64,000 nucleotides of DNA, from positions 3,761,501 through 3,825,500 of the forward strand of contig NZ_CP110009.1 of the NCBI RefSeq assembly GCF_025947305.1. The letters are read 5' to 3'. The translations under genes and the position numbers were made by a program. The notes under the pieces were generated by a model. That model was given only the letters and a program-made list of their open reading frames with translations. It had not been told where the DNA came from and did not search any database. Origin of the DNA: Flavobacterium sp. N3904. Lineage in GTDB: Bacteria; Bacteroidota; Bacteroidia; Flavobacteriales; Flavobacteriaceae. Shown piece by piece: positions 34,452-44,065 of this stretch; position 1 is the stretch's first letter, and each line of letters opens with the position of its first letter.

Positions 34452-36161
34452 TTATTTAGGGATTGTTATTTTTACTTTAAAACCCGTATTGGTTTGTTTG
34501 TCAAAAGTAATAGTTCCTTTTATCGCATGAATACGGTTTTCCACATTGTGCAGCCCGTTTTTTAAAATTACTGCACTGTCTATTCCAATTCCATTATCCG
34601 AATAATTGATTTCAATACATTTGGAAGTTGATTCAAAACTAACAACGGCAAGTGAACATTGACTGTGTTTTTTCATGTTGACCATTAGTTCCTGCAAAAC
34701 TCTGTGAAGGGCAATTTTCTTTTCGGATTGAATTTTTAGCCAATTGATATCACCATTATCCCTAATAATTACTTGTATTTGATCGCTGGAATAAGCCGAA
34801 ATCATTTCTTTTAATTCTTCCCCAAACGTAGTGCCCGTTTCAATTTTACTGCTTTCTCTGGAAATGTTTCGGGTTCTGGCGTATATTTTGTCAAGATTGC
34901 CCAAAAGGGTTTCTTTTTTTATTGGATCTTGCAGATCTTGCGTTTCTGCAAAAGTCATTGTTTGATAAACATCGTTGGCTAGTTCATCATGCAGTTTTTT
35001 GGCCATTCGGGTTTCACTCTCGTAAATAGCCTTTTGACGCTCCTTTTTTAAATAGTAAAACACAAAGGAAGCAGATATGAATCCTATAAATATCAGAAAA
35101 GATAAAACATAATTGCCATTTTTTTGCTGCTCCAATTGCAATAAATTTTCCGTTTTTTGAGCCTTCAATTTCAGGTTTTCATTCTTTTCTTCAGTAGAAT
35201 CATATTTGATTTTGGCAAATTGGTTTTTTGCTTTTTGCCTTGCCTGAGTCAAACTATCATTGATTCGGAGATAGGTCTCAGTATGTTTTTTATAATCAGT
35301 CCCCACACTATTTTGTATTAAAAGGGTCAAAGATTTCAATCGGTCGTCAACATTATTTGTTTCAGTGGCTTTATCATAAGCTTGCCTAGAATAGCGATAG
35401 GAAAGTTGTTGATCTTTGCTTTTATAAAATTCAGATAAATGGATATAACTTTTAGTTAATCCGATATTATCTTTAATGGAATCTCTTATTTGTAAAGACT
35501 GATTTAAAAAGTGCAAACTTTTTAAATTTTTCAACCGGAAATAGGAATAGCCCAAATTGTCAAGGATTCGGGCATAATTTTCCTTATTTTCTGTTGTCCC
35601 TTTTTTGAAAGTTAATGGCAAAAGTATTGAAATTGCCCGTTGGTAATTTTGTTGTTCTAAATAAACAACTGCTATATTATTTTTAAGAATTGTTTTTTGG
35701 AGTTCATCATCAGCAAGTTTTAACGATAGTCTGTAATAATAAACTGCATTTTCATAATCGTACAATCGCTGATAATTATTGGCAAGGAGGTTAAAAATGG
35801 CACATTTGTAATAGGCTTTTGTTGAGGAGTCAAAAAAAGAAATTGCTTCGGTTGCGCTAGTTTCAGTGCCCGTAAAATCACCCTGATCTTGTTGAATTAT
35901 TGCTAAATTTAAGAAAGCATATATAATTTTGTTATTGTCCTGTGGAATTTCACAAATTGATTTTGCCTTATTATAATAATAAAAGGCACTATCGTAATTT
36001 TGTTTTGCGGAATATTTTTCTGCATTGTCAATAAAAGTATTGTATTGAGAATCATTTTTAGCTTCAGTCTTTTTTACCGTTTTTTTGTTGCAGGAAACGA
36101 TTGCAGAAAGACAAAGCAGTATTAAAATAAAAATCGGGAAATATAACTTTTTTGTTATCAT
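34452..36161 (-). CDS. TPR-containing sensor histidine kinase (lipoprotein)
   Basis: The 569-residue protein starts with a signal ending in the lipobox 'AIVSC'. Residues ~40-300 are tetratricopeptide repeats ('AFYYYNKAKSICE', 'AVYYYRLSLKLAD') in the periplasm. A membrane span lies at ~348-368. The kinase has the phospho-acceptor His391 in 'KKLHDELANDVYQ' (HisKA_3 type), an N box 'LQELMVNMKKHS' near 489 and 'DNGIGID' at 522. It forms a two-component system with the regulator 9 bp downstream. The TPR part may sense an envelope protein or peptide, perhaps from the neighbouring operon. Confidence 0.92.
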   Translation of the reverse strand: MITKKLYFPIFILILLCLSAIVSCNKKTVKKTEAKNDSQYNTFIDNAEKYSAKQNYDSAFYYYNKAKSICEIPQDNNKIIYAFLNLAIIQQDQGDFTGTETSATEAISFFDSSTKAYYKCAIFNLLANNYQRLYDYENAVYYYRLSLKLADDELQKTILKNNIAVVYLEQQNYQRAISILLPLTFKKGTTENKENYARILDNLGYSYFRLKNLKSLHFLNQSLQIRDSIKDNIGLTKSYIHLSEFYKSKDQQLSYRYSRQAYDKATETNNVDDRLKSLTLLIQNSVGTDYKKHTETYLRINDSLTQARQKAKNQFAKIKYDSTEEKNENLKLKAQKTENLLQLEQQKNGNYVLSFLIFIGFISASFVFYYLKKERQKAIYESETRMAKKLHDELANDVYQTMTFAETQDLQDPIKKETLLGNLDKIYARTRNISRESSKIETGTTFGEELKEMISAYSSDQIQVIIRDNGDINWLKIQSEKKIALHRVLQELMVNMKKHSQCSLAVVSFESTSKCIEINYSDNGIGIDSAVILKNGLHNVENRIHAIKGTITFDKQTNTGFKVKITIPK

Positions 36162-36218
36162 TTCCCGAAATTACATAAATAATTTAAAAACAATTAAGAA
36201 TTTGTTTTTATCTTATTA

Positions 36219-36383
36219 TTAGGGTCTGGGAACTGGTATATTTCCCGTAGAACCATCTCCTGGTGCATCTGCGCTGACTTGTTGTTTCTGGGTTTGTGGA
36301 GTTGTTTCAACATCATCACTGGTACAAGAGGTCATTGCTACACTTGCAATGATAAAACACGATACTAAAAATATTTTTTTCAT
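36219..36383 (-). CDS. Small lipoprotein
   Basis: The 54-residue product has the signal 'MKKIFLVSCFIIASVAMTSC' with a lipobox, and a mature chain 'TSDDVETTPQTQKQQVSADAP' ending 'GNIPVPRP'. Such short Thr/Pro/Gln-rich lipoproteins are frequent in Flavobacterium; the function is unknown. It precedes the sensor kinase on the same strand (57 bp gap). A degenerate TACGG half-site at 36501-36505 lies ~120 bp upstream without a clear -7 motif. Confidence 0.65.
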   Translation of the reverse strand: MKKIFLVSCFIIASVAMTSCTSDDVETTPQTQKQQVSADAPGDGSTGNIPVPRP

Positions 36384-36716
36384 GGTTTTGAATTAAAAAT
36401 TAGACATAGGTTTGGCCGTTCGATTTATAATCGAATCATTACCTGAATAGGCAAGCCGTTAAAAAATGATTTTACTTGTGGGAAGTGTAGTGCGCCTAAA
36501 CCGTAAAGAATATTTTATACTTCCCGGATAAATTATCAGTGCGATTCGGCTACACTATTAGGAACTAGTTTTGTACATTTGTCCATATCGCGAAATAGAA
36601 CAGGAACTAATTCTGAGGCAAAGTAATGATGCATTTCCGCATATATTAACTCGGAATTCCTAGAATTCCTGCAATACCGTAACATTCCTTTATATTCCTG
36701 AAAATTCCAAAAGCGT

Positions 36717-37550
36717 ATGGAGAAAAATACTTTAGAAGATTATAAAAAAGCTATTAAAGCAAAATATGAGATAGAAAAAAGAGGGGTAAATTCGAGTGTT
36801 TTAATGAATCCTTCTCGGGCCAGATTAAGAAGTTTGTGTTTAGAAATTTTCAAATCTAATCGGGATCAAAACGATTTAAATGTTTTTTCTTCCTTCTTTA
36901 GATTTGATTTTAATCCAACTAATAGCGGTAAATTAAGAGTCCAAACGGATAAATTCCGGCCTATAGAAACTTTCTTTAAAGGGGAAACCAATCTAGCTGA
37001 TGTAGAAGCAGTAAATCTGGCTGCAATCTTGGTAGATTTTCAACCTAGACCATTTTTAAAATACTCAAAAAGTGAAGGATGTATTCCCACCGAAAAAAGT
37101 GAAGAAGTTGAAAAAGTACAGGAAATTGTTGGAGAAGTTGGTATATATACCAATACAACGCAATTTTTCAATAAGTCCTTTTACCCAAAAAAATATGAAA
37201 AAAACATATTAGTACTACTATTGTTTGTTAGCCTGATAACTACTTATTATTTTGCATTTCAAAAGAAGCAATGTATGCAGTGGTCAGGGGATCACTTTGA
37301 GAATGTTGATTGCGATTTACCCAATAATTCAGCAAAATTTAAAATAATTCCTCTAGATAAAAGTCTTTTACCTCTTAAAAAGGTTCGCGTTTGCGATACT
37401 ACCACCTTTTTTAAAAATGGTGAGGCTATAATATGGTATGCCAAAACAGAAAATGGGATTGATTTTTTTAACACCCATGGCAGGCATCCTGAAAATGAGC
37501 ACGCTTTAAAACCTGTAACGCATTATATTGTAAACAAATACGTAAAGTGA
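36717..37550 (+). CDS. Hypothetical single-span membrane protein
   Basis: The 277-residue protein has a soluble N-terminal part (about 1-158) with 'YKKAIKAKYEIEKRG', a hydrophobic segment at ~162-178 ('ILVLLLFVSLITTYYFAF') and a C-terminal ~95-residue domain with 'CMQWSGDHFENVDCD' and 'NTHGRHPENEHALKPVTHYIVNKY'. I know similar proteins from Flavobacterium genomes but no function. It is monocistronic. The upstream gap 36384-36716 contains a palindromic TTCGATTTATAATCGAA near 36418 and no other gene. Confidence 0.6.
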   Translation: MEKNTLEDYKKAIKAKYEIEKRGVNSSVLMNPSRARLRSLCLEIFKSNRDQNDLNVFSSFFRFDFNPTNSGKLRVQTDKFRPIETFFKGETNLADVEAVNLAAILVDFQPRPFLKYSKSEGCIPTEKSEEVEKVQEIVGEVGIYTNTTQFFNKSFYPKKYEKNILVLLLFVSLITTYYFAFQKKQCMQWSGDHFENVDCDLPNNSAKFKIIPLDKSLLPLKKVRVCDTTTFFKNGEAIIWYAKTENGIDFFNTHGRHPENEHALKPVTHYIVNKYVK

Positions 37551-37629
37551 TTTATAGCTTTGCGTTGCAGCATACTTATAGTTCTGATTCAGTAGTCAAA
37601 CTTGAACGGGTTTATACCTCAAGAACCCC

Positions 37630-37725
37630 GAAGTCTCATGCCCTTTGTGTATTTTTTTTAAGTTATTGAAAGCCATAAGCATAATAAAAGTCTCCTGACT
37701 TTTTCCCGAAATATTTTTAGAATTC
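37630..37725. repeat. Interspersed repeat, copy 2 (partner at 19335-19440)
   Basis: It contains GTCTCATG, a TTTGTGTATTTTTT stretch and ATAAAAGTCTCCTGACTTTTT in the same order as copy 1. It lies just before a palindromic element and an attC-like site. Confidence 0.4.
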
Positions 37726-37730
37726 TATGT

Positions 37731-37892
37731 TATACCATTAGTAGATATAAAATAGACCAAAGATCCGAAGTTATTTTTTTTCAAGATGACGATAAAAATC
37801 ATTGCATAGCCTTCGCTACGGAATTATTTTTTGAGGAAATATTGGAGAAAAAGAACGAGTAGATTGGTCTATTTTATATGTGCTAATGGTAT
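37731..37892. mobile_element. Palindromic MITE-like element
   Basis: The ends TATACCATTAG (37731) and CTAATGGTAT (37892) are inverted repeats, and the inner arms TATAAAATAGACCAA (37746-37760) and TTGGTCTATTTTATA (37864-37878) match perfectly. The ~160 bp between the outer ends has no gene. It directly abuts the first attC-like site of the array. Confidence 0.65.
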
Positions 37893-38022
37893 TATTCCGC
37901 TACTACAACGGATTTGGGTAATTGGCTTAATGGAAAGTTGGTTTTGTATTTGAAAGTTTTGGCAAATCCAAATAATAGGCTTAATTTAGTACCTAATCAC
38001 TTGTTGTACAGGAACGTAGTAG
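37893..38022. repeat. attC-like site A (degenerate)
   Basis: It carries the family words CGCTACTACAACGGATTTGG, GGCTTAATGGAAAGTTGG, TTTGGCAAATCC and GGCTTAATTTAGT, and ends at GGAACGTAGTAG. The right arm is diverged (CTTGTTGTACAGG). It forms the left boundary of the module with the UvrD-like helicase. Confidence 0.6.
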
Positions 38023-38080
38023 TCAGGCAAGCGGCGACTGTCATACATTGTTATCAAACCTTAAAAATATAAGATGAAAT

Positions 38081-40753
38081 ATGATAGTAACTCTGATTAT
38101 CATTTCTGCTGTAATAACTAGTTTTCTAATTGTTTACCTACAATTAAAGGAAAAGAAAAAATATCAAGACACTACTTACCTATCCAACGTACAACAAATT
38201 GCTGCGTTTTTCGATACGATTCAAAGATTGGACGACTACATTACTTGGGTTCATCGTGATCACATAAAAAAACAGTTTTCTGCTGTTGGACAATACTTTA
38301 AAAACAAATCTAAATCGTATAAGAAAGAAGAAAGTATAAAAAAATTCAATGACATCTTTCAAGATTTTGACAACTACATTTTGACTTACAACAAGAACTA
38401 TGTTCAATCTCAAAAAGAAAAACTAAACCTGTACTTTGACGACATTGAAGGCAAAAAATTAGACGAACAACAACGGACTGCAGTAATAACAGATGAATAT
38501 TCAAACTTAATAATTGCTGGTGCAGGTTCAGGAAAAACTTTGACAATTCTTGGAAAAGTAAAATACCTAATTGAACAAAAAAATGTTGAACCGGAAAACA
38601 TACTTTTGCTTTCGTTTACAAAAAAGACCGTTGAGGAATTAAATGAAAGACTAAAAAACATCGGACTTGTCGCGCGAGCAACTACTTTTCACAAATGGGG
38701 CTACGACACCATAAAAAAATACCAAGAGAGTGTTCCTGCCCTTACAAACGAAAACACATTAAGTAAAGTAATCAAAGAGTATTTAGAAAATGAAATTTTT
38801 GAGGATGCTGAAGCATTAGAAGCTTACATCGTTTACGTTTCGTGTTATATAAATATTCCGGAAGAACTGGAAAGCTACGAATCCCTTGGCGAAAAATTAG
38901 ACACAGAAAAAGGCATTGATTTTCAAACTTTAAAATCCAAATGCGAACCCGAATCATTAAATAAAGTGGAAAAAAAATCGCTTGACACCATGCTAGGCGA
39001 AAAGGTAAAAAGTGTCGAAGAACTAACTATAGCAAATTTTTTGTATTTGAACGGTATAGAATACGAATATGAAAAGCCGTATCCATTTGGCAATACAATG
39101 TATCGACCTGATTTTTATCTAAAAGATTACGACATTTTTTTAGAACATTTTGGTATTGACGAAAATAATGAAGCAAAATGGCTTACCCCATTTAATGAGA
39201 TTAAATATGTCGAGGAAATGGAGTTAAAAAGAGAAACTCATAGGACGTATAGGACCAAACTTTTGGAAACTTATTCCTATTACAATCGCGACCATGTTTT
39301 GCTTGACAAACTGAAAGAAATGCTGAAAAAAGAAAGTGTAGTTTTTAAACCAAGAGATGTAAAAAGTATCTACGCTCAAGTTACAGATACCGACGAGAAT
39401 TTTGGAAAAGAAATTAGGAAACTCATTGAAACTTTTATCAACCTCAGCAAATCACGAAAATTAAACTATGATTCGATCACAAACTTGTTTTTAGACAGAA
39501 GTAAAAAGGGAAATGAATTTATGTATGAAAGACAAGAGATTTTCTTAAAATTTTCACTTAACATTCTAAAAAAATACGACAGTAAGCTCAAAGAATTAAA
39601 CGAAATTGATTTTAATGATATGATAAATCAGGCAACTGATCTCATAAAAGAAAACAATGCATATTACACTTATAAGCATATTATCATTGACGAATATCAA
39701 GACATTTCGTATTCACGATTTAATTTAATCAAAGAGATTCGAGAACTATCTGGTGCGAGATTAATTTGCGTGGGTGATGATTGGCAATCAATTTATCGTT
39801 TCGCCGGTAGTGACATTTCATTGTTTAGCAATTTTGAAAAATATGTTGGTAAATCCGAGCAGTTGTTTATTGAACAAACGTATCGCAATTCACAATCGCT
39901 TATTGACATAACTGCTAAATACATTCAAAAGAACAAAAAACAAATCCAAAAGAATCCAAAATCTAAAAAAGAGCTATTAGAAAACCCAATCAAGTTTGTT
40001 ATTTATTCTCAAGACAATGCCCAAGAGGTTTTAATCAAAGAAATTCAAGCATTAATTGACAAAAATGGCAACAAGCCTATTTTGGTTTTAGGTCGTCATA
40101 GCTTTGATATAAATGAATTTATAATGCTCAAACCAAACAGCAAAATAAAGTATTACGAACGTAGCGATAAATTAGAAATAAAAGGATTTGATGACATGGA
40201 CATTAAATACTTAACGGTACACAAATCAAAAGGTTTAGAAGCAGACAATGTAATTGTACTAAACCTAAAAAACCACTTACTTGGTTTTCCAAACAAAATG
40301 ACAGACGACCCGATTTTGTCGTTATTACTCAATGATGACGAAGAATATAGTTTTGCAGAAGAACGCAGGTTGTTTTATGTTGCTCTAACAAGAACCAAAA
40401 ACGAAGTGGTATTACTTATTCCATCAGAAGTTTCATTATTTGCAGAAGAATTACTAAAAGATAATAATTACTTATTAACTAATGCTGACGGAGCATTAAA
40501 AACAACAAATTGTCCATACTGTAAAACAGGGAAACTTGTAATTAGGCAAAATGTATCAAATGGCACTCAATTTTTAGGGTGTTCACATTATCCTATTTGT
40601 AATCAAACATTCAGCAATATTGAAATTTTAGAAGATAAATTCCTTTGTCCTGAATGCAAGAGTGGCTTTATGACAAAGAGGGCAGGGAAATTTGGAAACT
40701 TTTTAGGGTGTACAAATTACCCTAAATGCAAGAACACGATAAATTTGAAATAA
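38081..40753 (+). CDS. UvrD/HelD-like SF1 helicase with two topoisomerase-type zinc ribbons
   Basis: The 890-residue protein has an N-terminal membrane-like segment ('VTLIIISAVITSFLIVYL') and a coiled region. The SF1 core follows: Walker A 'GAGSGKTLT' at ~147, a nuclease-like insertion ('YRPDFYLKDYDIFLEHFG') around 345, Walker B 'IIIDEYQDIS' near 540, 'VGDDWQSIYRFAGSD' and 'TVHKSKGLEADNVIVL'. The C-terminus has two C4 zinc ribbons, 'CPYCKTGKL...CSHYPIC' and 'CPECKSGFM...CTNYPKC'. It resembles helicase IV. It is the first and largest cargo of the attC-like array; a 2.7 kb gene is big for a cassette. Confidence 0.88.
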   Translation: MIVTLIIISAVITSFLIVYLQLKEKKKYQDTTYLSNVQQIAAFFDTIQRLDDYITWVHRDHIKKQFSAVGQYFKNKSKSYKKEESIKKFNDIFQDFDNYILTYNKNYVQSQKEKLNLYFDDIEGKKLDEQQRTAVITDEYSNLIIAGAGSGKTLTILGKVKYLIEQKNVEPENILLLSFTKKTVEELNERLKNIGLVARATTFHKWGYDTIKKYQESVPALTNENTLSKVIKEYLENEIFEDAEALEAYIVYVSCYINIPEELESYESLGEKLDTEKGIDFQTLKSKCEPESLNKVEKKSLDTMLGEKVKSVEELTIANFLYLNGIEYEYEKPYPFGNTMYRPDFYLKDYDIFLEHFGIDENNEAKWLTPFNEIKYVEEMELKRETHRTYRTKLLETYSYYNRDHVLLDKLKEMLKKESVVFKPRDVKSIYAQVTDTDENFGKEIRKLIETFINLSKSRKLNYDSITNLFLDRSKKGNEFMYERQEIFLKFSLNILKKYDSKLKELNEIDFNDMINQATDLIKENNAYYTYKHIIIDEYQDISYSRFNLIKEIRELSGARLICVGDDWQSIYRFAGSDISLFSNFEKYVGKSEQLFIEQTYRNSQSLIDITAKYIQKNKKQIQKNPKSKKELLENPIKFVIYSQDNAQEVLIKEIQALIDKNGNKPILVLGRHSFDINEFIMLKPNSKIKYYERSDKLEIKGFDDMDIKYLTVHKSKGLEADNVIVLNLKNHLLGFPNKMTDDPILSLLLNDDEEYSFAEERRLFYVALTRTKNEVVLLIPSEVSLFAEELLKDNNYLLTNADGALKTTNCPYCKTGKLVIRQNVSNGTQFLGCSHYPICNQTFSNIEILEDKFLCPECKSGFMTKRAGKFGNFLGCTNYPKCKNTINLK

Positions 40754-40822
40754 TGCCAAGTGATAATACTACGCAATAACTACGCCCAATATTGTCATTC
40801 CGACGGAGTAGAAATCCCACAG

Positions 40823-41021
40823 GAAAGTGAAGAAGTAATCCATGCAGAAACAGTAATTAGTCAACCATGCTCCCCCTCCTTTCCGGAATCAATCCAATAT
40901 AATTCTATTGTTATTTTGTAAGGATTAATACGTATATTTGATTTCAGGAAAGTGTGAAGCAAAGCACACTTTTGCACCCTTTTTTGGGTGGATATCTGTG
41001 ACTCAGTCACACATATATACT
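40823..41021 (+). repeat. Leader-type repeat, copy 1 (partner at 62015-62207)
   Basis: About 200 bp are shared with 62015-62207. The segment contains the -7 motif TATATTTG near 40940, a hairpin of AAAGTGTG with CACACTTT, a second dyad GTGACT-C-AGTCAC, and ends ACATATATACT. Directly after it begins GTTAGCAGTAA, the left boundary of the MBL-fold module. The copy at 18.2 kb ends the same way before the DUF4062 module although its body differs. Confidence 0.65.
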
Positions 41022-41264
41022 AGTTAGCAGTAATTCCCCATACTCGCGCCCAAATTGACTCCTTCAGCTAACGAAAGAAAGTGAAAATTAAGGCAAATAT
41101 TAAAAATACAAATTATTGATTTTCAAAACATTAAAAAAACGTTAGATAGAATTGTACCGCAGATGGGAGAAAAATCAATAAAATGACCAAATAGAAATTA
41201 TCAATACTTAATTTTATCAAATAATTATATAAGATTTTATCAAACCTTTTAAACCTATTTCATC

Positions 41265-42233
41265 ATGACCCTAAGAACAATTAAAATGTTATGTTATTTA
41301 ACAGCGCTTTTGTCAAGCTTAAATTTGTCAGCTCAAGGAAAAGATATTTTAATCGGAGCTGAATATGTAGATCAATCTCAATATAAAAACAGGGAAATAC
41401 TTCCTGATATTTATGGAGTTCCAGATGTGAATTTAGAAAAAAGCTTAGTTCAAGTCAAAGGAAACCTCTACAGACACACCAATGGAACTCTGCCTGCATT
41501 ACATAGCGGATTGGTACTCATTACAAAAGAAGGTGCAATCGTAATCGACCCAGCACTAACACAAGCTGCTATTTGGCTAAATGAAGAAATCAAAAAGAGA
41601 TTCAATGTTCCTGTAAAATATGTAATCTTAACACACGGTCATTATGACCATGCTGGAGGTTCTCAAATATTTCAACAAGCAGGAGCTAAAGTCATAATTC
41701 AAAAAAATGGATTGGAAGCCATAATTGGTGAGAAATTACCAGTGGCAGTGCCTGATATTGTTTTTGATGACCAACTAACTATGAAATTTGGAGGGGAAAC
41801 TATTGTTCTCAACCATATTGCAGCAAGTCATTCAAACAGTTTGACAGTAGTAACATTACCAGATTACAAAGCAATGCAATTGACAGATATTGGAGAATCG
41901 AACACTATGCCGTACAATGATTTCCTTGATTTCTATTACGATGGATGGATTGAAACATTAGATTGGGCTCTGAAACAAGATGTAAATTATATAGATGTTG
42001 GACACTATACGCCAGCAAATCTTGAAAACATAAGAGACTTACGAGAGTACATGATTTCTTTGCACGATCAAGTATTGTCATTAGTTCGTCAAGGGCAAAG
42101 TTGGGACCAATTATACCGTAATGTCAAGTTCTCAGATAAAGTAAAAAAATGGGGAGGCTTTGAAGCAATGAATAAGCTTAATATTCTAGGTATGTATCGC
42201 TGGGTCTCTAATCACAGACGAGGAGTTTGGTAA
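41265..42233 (+). CDS. Exported MBL-fold metallo-hydrolase
   Basis: The 322-residue protein has a signal peptide ending 'NLSAQ'. The metal-binding motif 'LTHGHYDHAGG' (HxHxDH at 124-129) is intact, with further ligands in 'IAASHSNS', 'LTDIGE' and 'DVGHYTPA'. The MBL superfamily includes beta-lactamases, lactonases and thioesterases; I cannot choose a substrate from sequence. The gene fills one attC-bounded module: GTTAGCAGTA at 41023 matches the complement of TACTGCTAAC at 42293. The 230 bp leader (41034-41264) contains no other frame I trust. Confidence 0.85.
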   Translation: MTLRTIKMLCYLTALLSSLNLSAQGKDILIGAEYVDQSQYKNREILPDIYGVPDVNLEKSLVQVKGNLYRHTNGTLPALHSGLVLITKEGAIVIDPALTQAAIWLNEEIKKRFNVPVKYVILTHGHYDHAGGSQIFQQAGAKVIIQKNGLEAIIGEKLPVAVPDIVFDDQLTMKFGGETIVLNHIAASHSNSLTVVTLPDYKAMQLTDIGESNTMPYNDFLDFYYDGWIETLDWALKQDVNYIDVGHYTPANLENIRDLREYMISLHDQVLSLVRQGQSWDQLYRNVKFSDKVKKWGGFEAMNKLNILGMYRWVSNHRRGVW

Positions 42234-42291
42234 ATAATATAAAAAGGGGTATTCTTTCTGAAGAAGTAATTTTTTCACATGATTAAAACAA

Positions 42292-42430
42292 CTACTGCTA
42301 ACACACGCTACAAGCAATTTGGGCATTAGGCTTAATTTAAAAATGGTTTTATATTTGGAAGATTTGGCAAATCCGAATAATGGGCTTAATTTAGTCCCAA
42401 ACTGCTTGTAGCGCGGGGACGTTGGCAGAC
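42292..42430. repeat. attC-like site 1
   Basis: The left end CTACTGCTAAC is followed by ACACGCTACAAGC, TTTGGG and GGCTTAATTT. The centre holds the GATTTGGCAAATC hairpin. The right arm mirrors the left, CCCAAA-CT-GCTTGTAGCGCGGGGAC, ending at GTTGGCAGAC (42421). The left end complements the start of the MBL module, and the right end begins the next module. Confidence 0.75.
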
Positions 42431-42448
42431 ATTTTAACCTAAAAAATT

Positions 42449-43882
42449 GTGAAAAGACTAATATTAAGCATTTTACTATTCAATTTTATTAATTGTAATT
42501 CTCAAATATCGAAAGAATTAGGCAGTTTTATTAAACCTTTTGAGGATTATAAAACTTTCAATGCAATGGGTTCGAAAAATGATTCAATTTCAAAATTGCT
42601 AGATAAAAAAGCAACTGAAGAAGAATTAATTTATCTTTCATTAAATGGCAAAAACACTTTTACAAAAGGAATTTCAATAGAAACGCTAATAAATAGAAAA
42701 AGTAAAAAAGTGTTTGATGTTTATGATAATTTGATTGATTCAAAATACACATTAGTTTATGCAACTGAATGTTTGTCAGATAGTACAAGTTTTCCAAACT
42801 TTATGTTTCAACGATTAACTTTTAATCGAAACTATTCAAAAGATGAAATAACCTCAAACAAAGAAATATTAATTCGTAAAATATTAAATAAAAATCCAGT
42901 AAATATAAAATTATTGGAAAGCATAAATTATTGGATTCCGCAAAATGAAGAATTCTATGAACCAATAAGAAAAATTGTGATAGAAAATAAGTCTTCTGCC
43001 CTATTAGTTACTATTGCAAAATATAAAAAAGAAAATGATATAGAATTAATTAAAAGCTTCGGAATAGATGCTTTGCCAGCAATTGAAGAATTTCCAAACG
43101 AACAATTTAGAGAAATATTAGAAACCAATATTAAGTTTGATGATTTTCAATATATGTTTGCTTTAGCAAAATCTTGTACTCCAGAAACTGTTAAAACAGT
43201 TGAAAAAGCTATTCACCTCAAAATTGAAGATTTGAAGAATAATGATTGTGGGAATTACTGTTTAAGCACAATTTACAATCAAATTGAAATGAATAAATGT
43301 GAATTATTTTATCCAGCATTAGAAAAATTATGGCTTACAAATAAGGTAATCTCATATAATATCCTAGATAATTATAAAAAAAGACATTCAAAAATAGAAA
43401 CAAAAAATTTCCTATTCAATGGTTTAATGCTAAAAGGAAAAGCAGAAATTATTCATAAAAATATTTACGATGATAGTGATTTCGTAGACAATATGCAAAG
43501 TGGTTTGACTTGGAATAAAGAAGCAAAATTAATCCATATCTTAAACGAGTTAAAAAAATTATCTAACGAGGAATATTTAAAAGCTTTAGAAAGTAACATA
43601 ATAGAAATCGAGGATTTAGGTTTGTCAAATTTTGTTGAAGAATTAAACGACAACAAAAGTTTATTGATCGTTAAAAATTCATTCATTGAGAAACTTAAAA
43701 TAAATAAAAATGCTTATGGTTTGTTATTAATAATGGAAGCAATTAAATTATTAAAAGATAAAGAAACTTTTAACAAAGGTTTTGAGGTTATAAAAACCAG
43801 AAAAGAAGAATTTAAAAAATTCCCGGGTTGGGAAAAAGACTTGAAAGATTTTGTAAAAGAGAACAACTTATCATTAGAATAA
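42449..43882 (+). CDS. Hypothetical lipoprotein with helical repeats
   Basis: The 477-residue protein starts with GTG at 42449. A short hydrophobic leader ends in 'NFINC', a plausible lipobox. The remaining chain is almost all helical, with repeating 20-40-residue units ('LLVTIAKYKKENDIELIKSFG', 'YMFALAKSC') that resemble HEAT-like solenoids. I know no family. It fills a module bounded by GTTGGCAGAC (42421) and GTCTGCCAAC (43890), perfectly complementary. Confidence 0.65.
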   Translation: MKRLILSILLFNFINCNSQISKELGSFIKPFEDYKTFNAMGSKNDSISKLLDKKATEEELIYLSLNGKNTFTKGISIETLINRKSKKVFDVYDNLIDSKYTLVYATECLSDSTSFPNFMFQRLTFNRNYSKDEITSNKEILIRKILNKNPVNIKLLESINYWIPQNEEFYEPIRKIVIENKSSALLVTIAKYKKENDIELIKSFGIDALPAIEEFPNEQFREILETNIKFDDFQYMFALAKSCTPETVKTVEKAIHLKIEDLKNNDCGNYCLSTIYNQIEMNKCELFYPALEKLWLTNKVISYNILDNYKKRHSKIETKNFLFNGLMLKGKAEIIHKNIYDDSDFVDNMQSGLTWNKEAKLIHILNELKKLSNEEYLKALESNIIEIEDLGLSNFVEELNDNKSLLIVKNSFIEKLKINKNAYGLLLIMEAIKLLKDKETFNKGFEVIKTRKEEFKKFPGWEKDLKDFVKENNLSLE

Positions 43883-43889
43883 AAAAAAC

Positions 43890-44040
43890 GTCTGCCAACA
43901 CACGCTACAAGCAATTTGGGTATTTGGCTTAATTTGAAGTTGGTTTTGTATTTGGGTCCCGATAGCTATCGGGATTGGCAAATCCGAATAATGAGCTTAA
44001 TTTAGTCCCAAACTGCTTGTTGCGCGGGAACGTCGGCAAC
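43890..44040. repeat. attC-like site 2
   Basis: GTCTGCCAAC starts the site and GTCGGCAAC (44032) ends it. The arms are as in site 1. The central loop contains the perfect palindrome TCCCGATAGCTATCGGGA (43957-43974) in place of the short loop of site 1. Confidence 0.75.
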
Positions 44041-44065
44041 CCTGAAAAACCGAAAAGAGAAGAAT

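Noticed and set aside
36490-36505. Sixth copy of the TACGG/CCGTA promoter upstream of the small lipoprotein
   Set aside because: Only one half-site is intact and no TAnnTTTG occurs 22 bp away, so it is not counted.
37560-38080. Integrase or attI of the array
   Set aside because: I looked for a tyrosine recombinase gene on both sides of the first attC-like site and found none; the gap holds only repeats.
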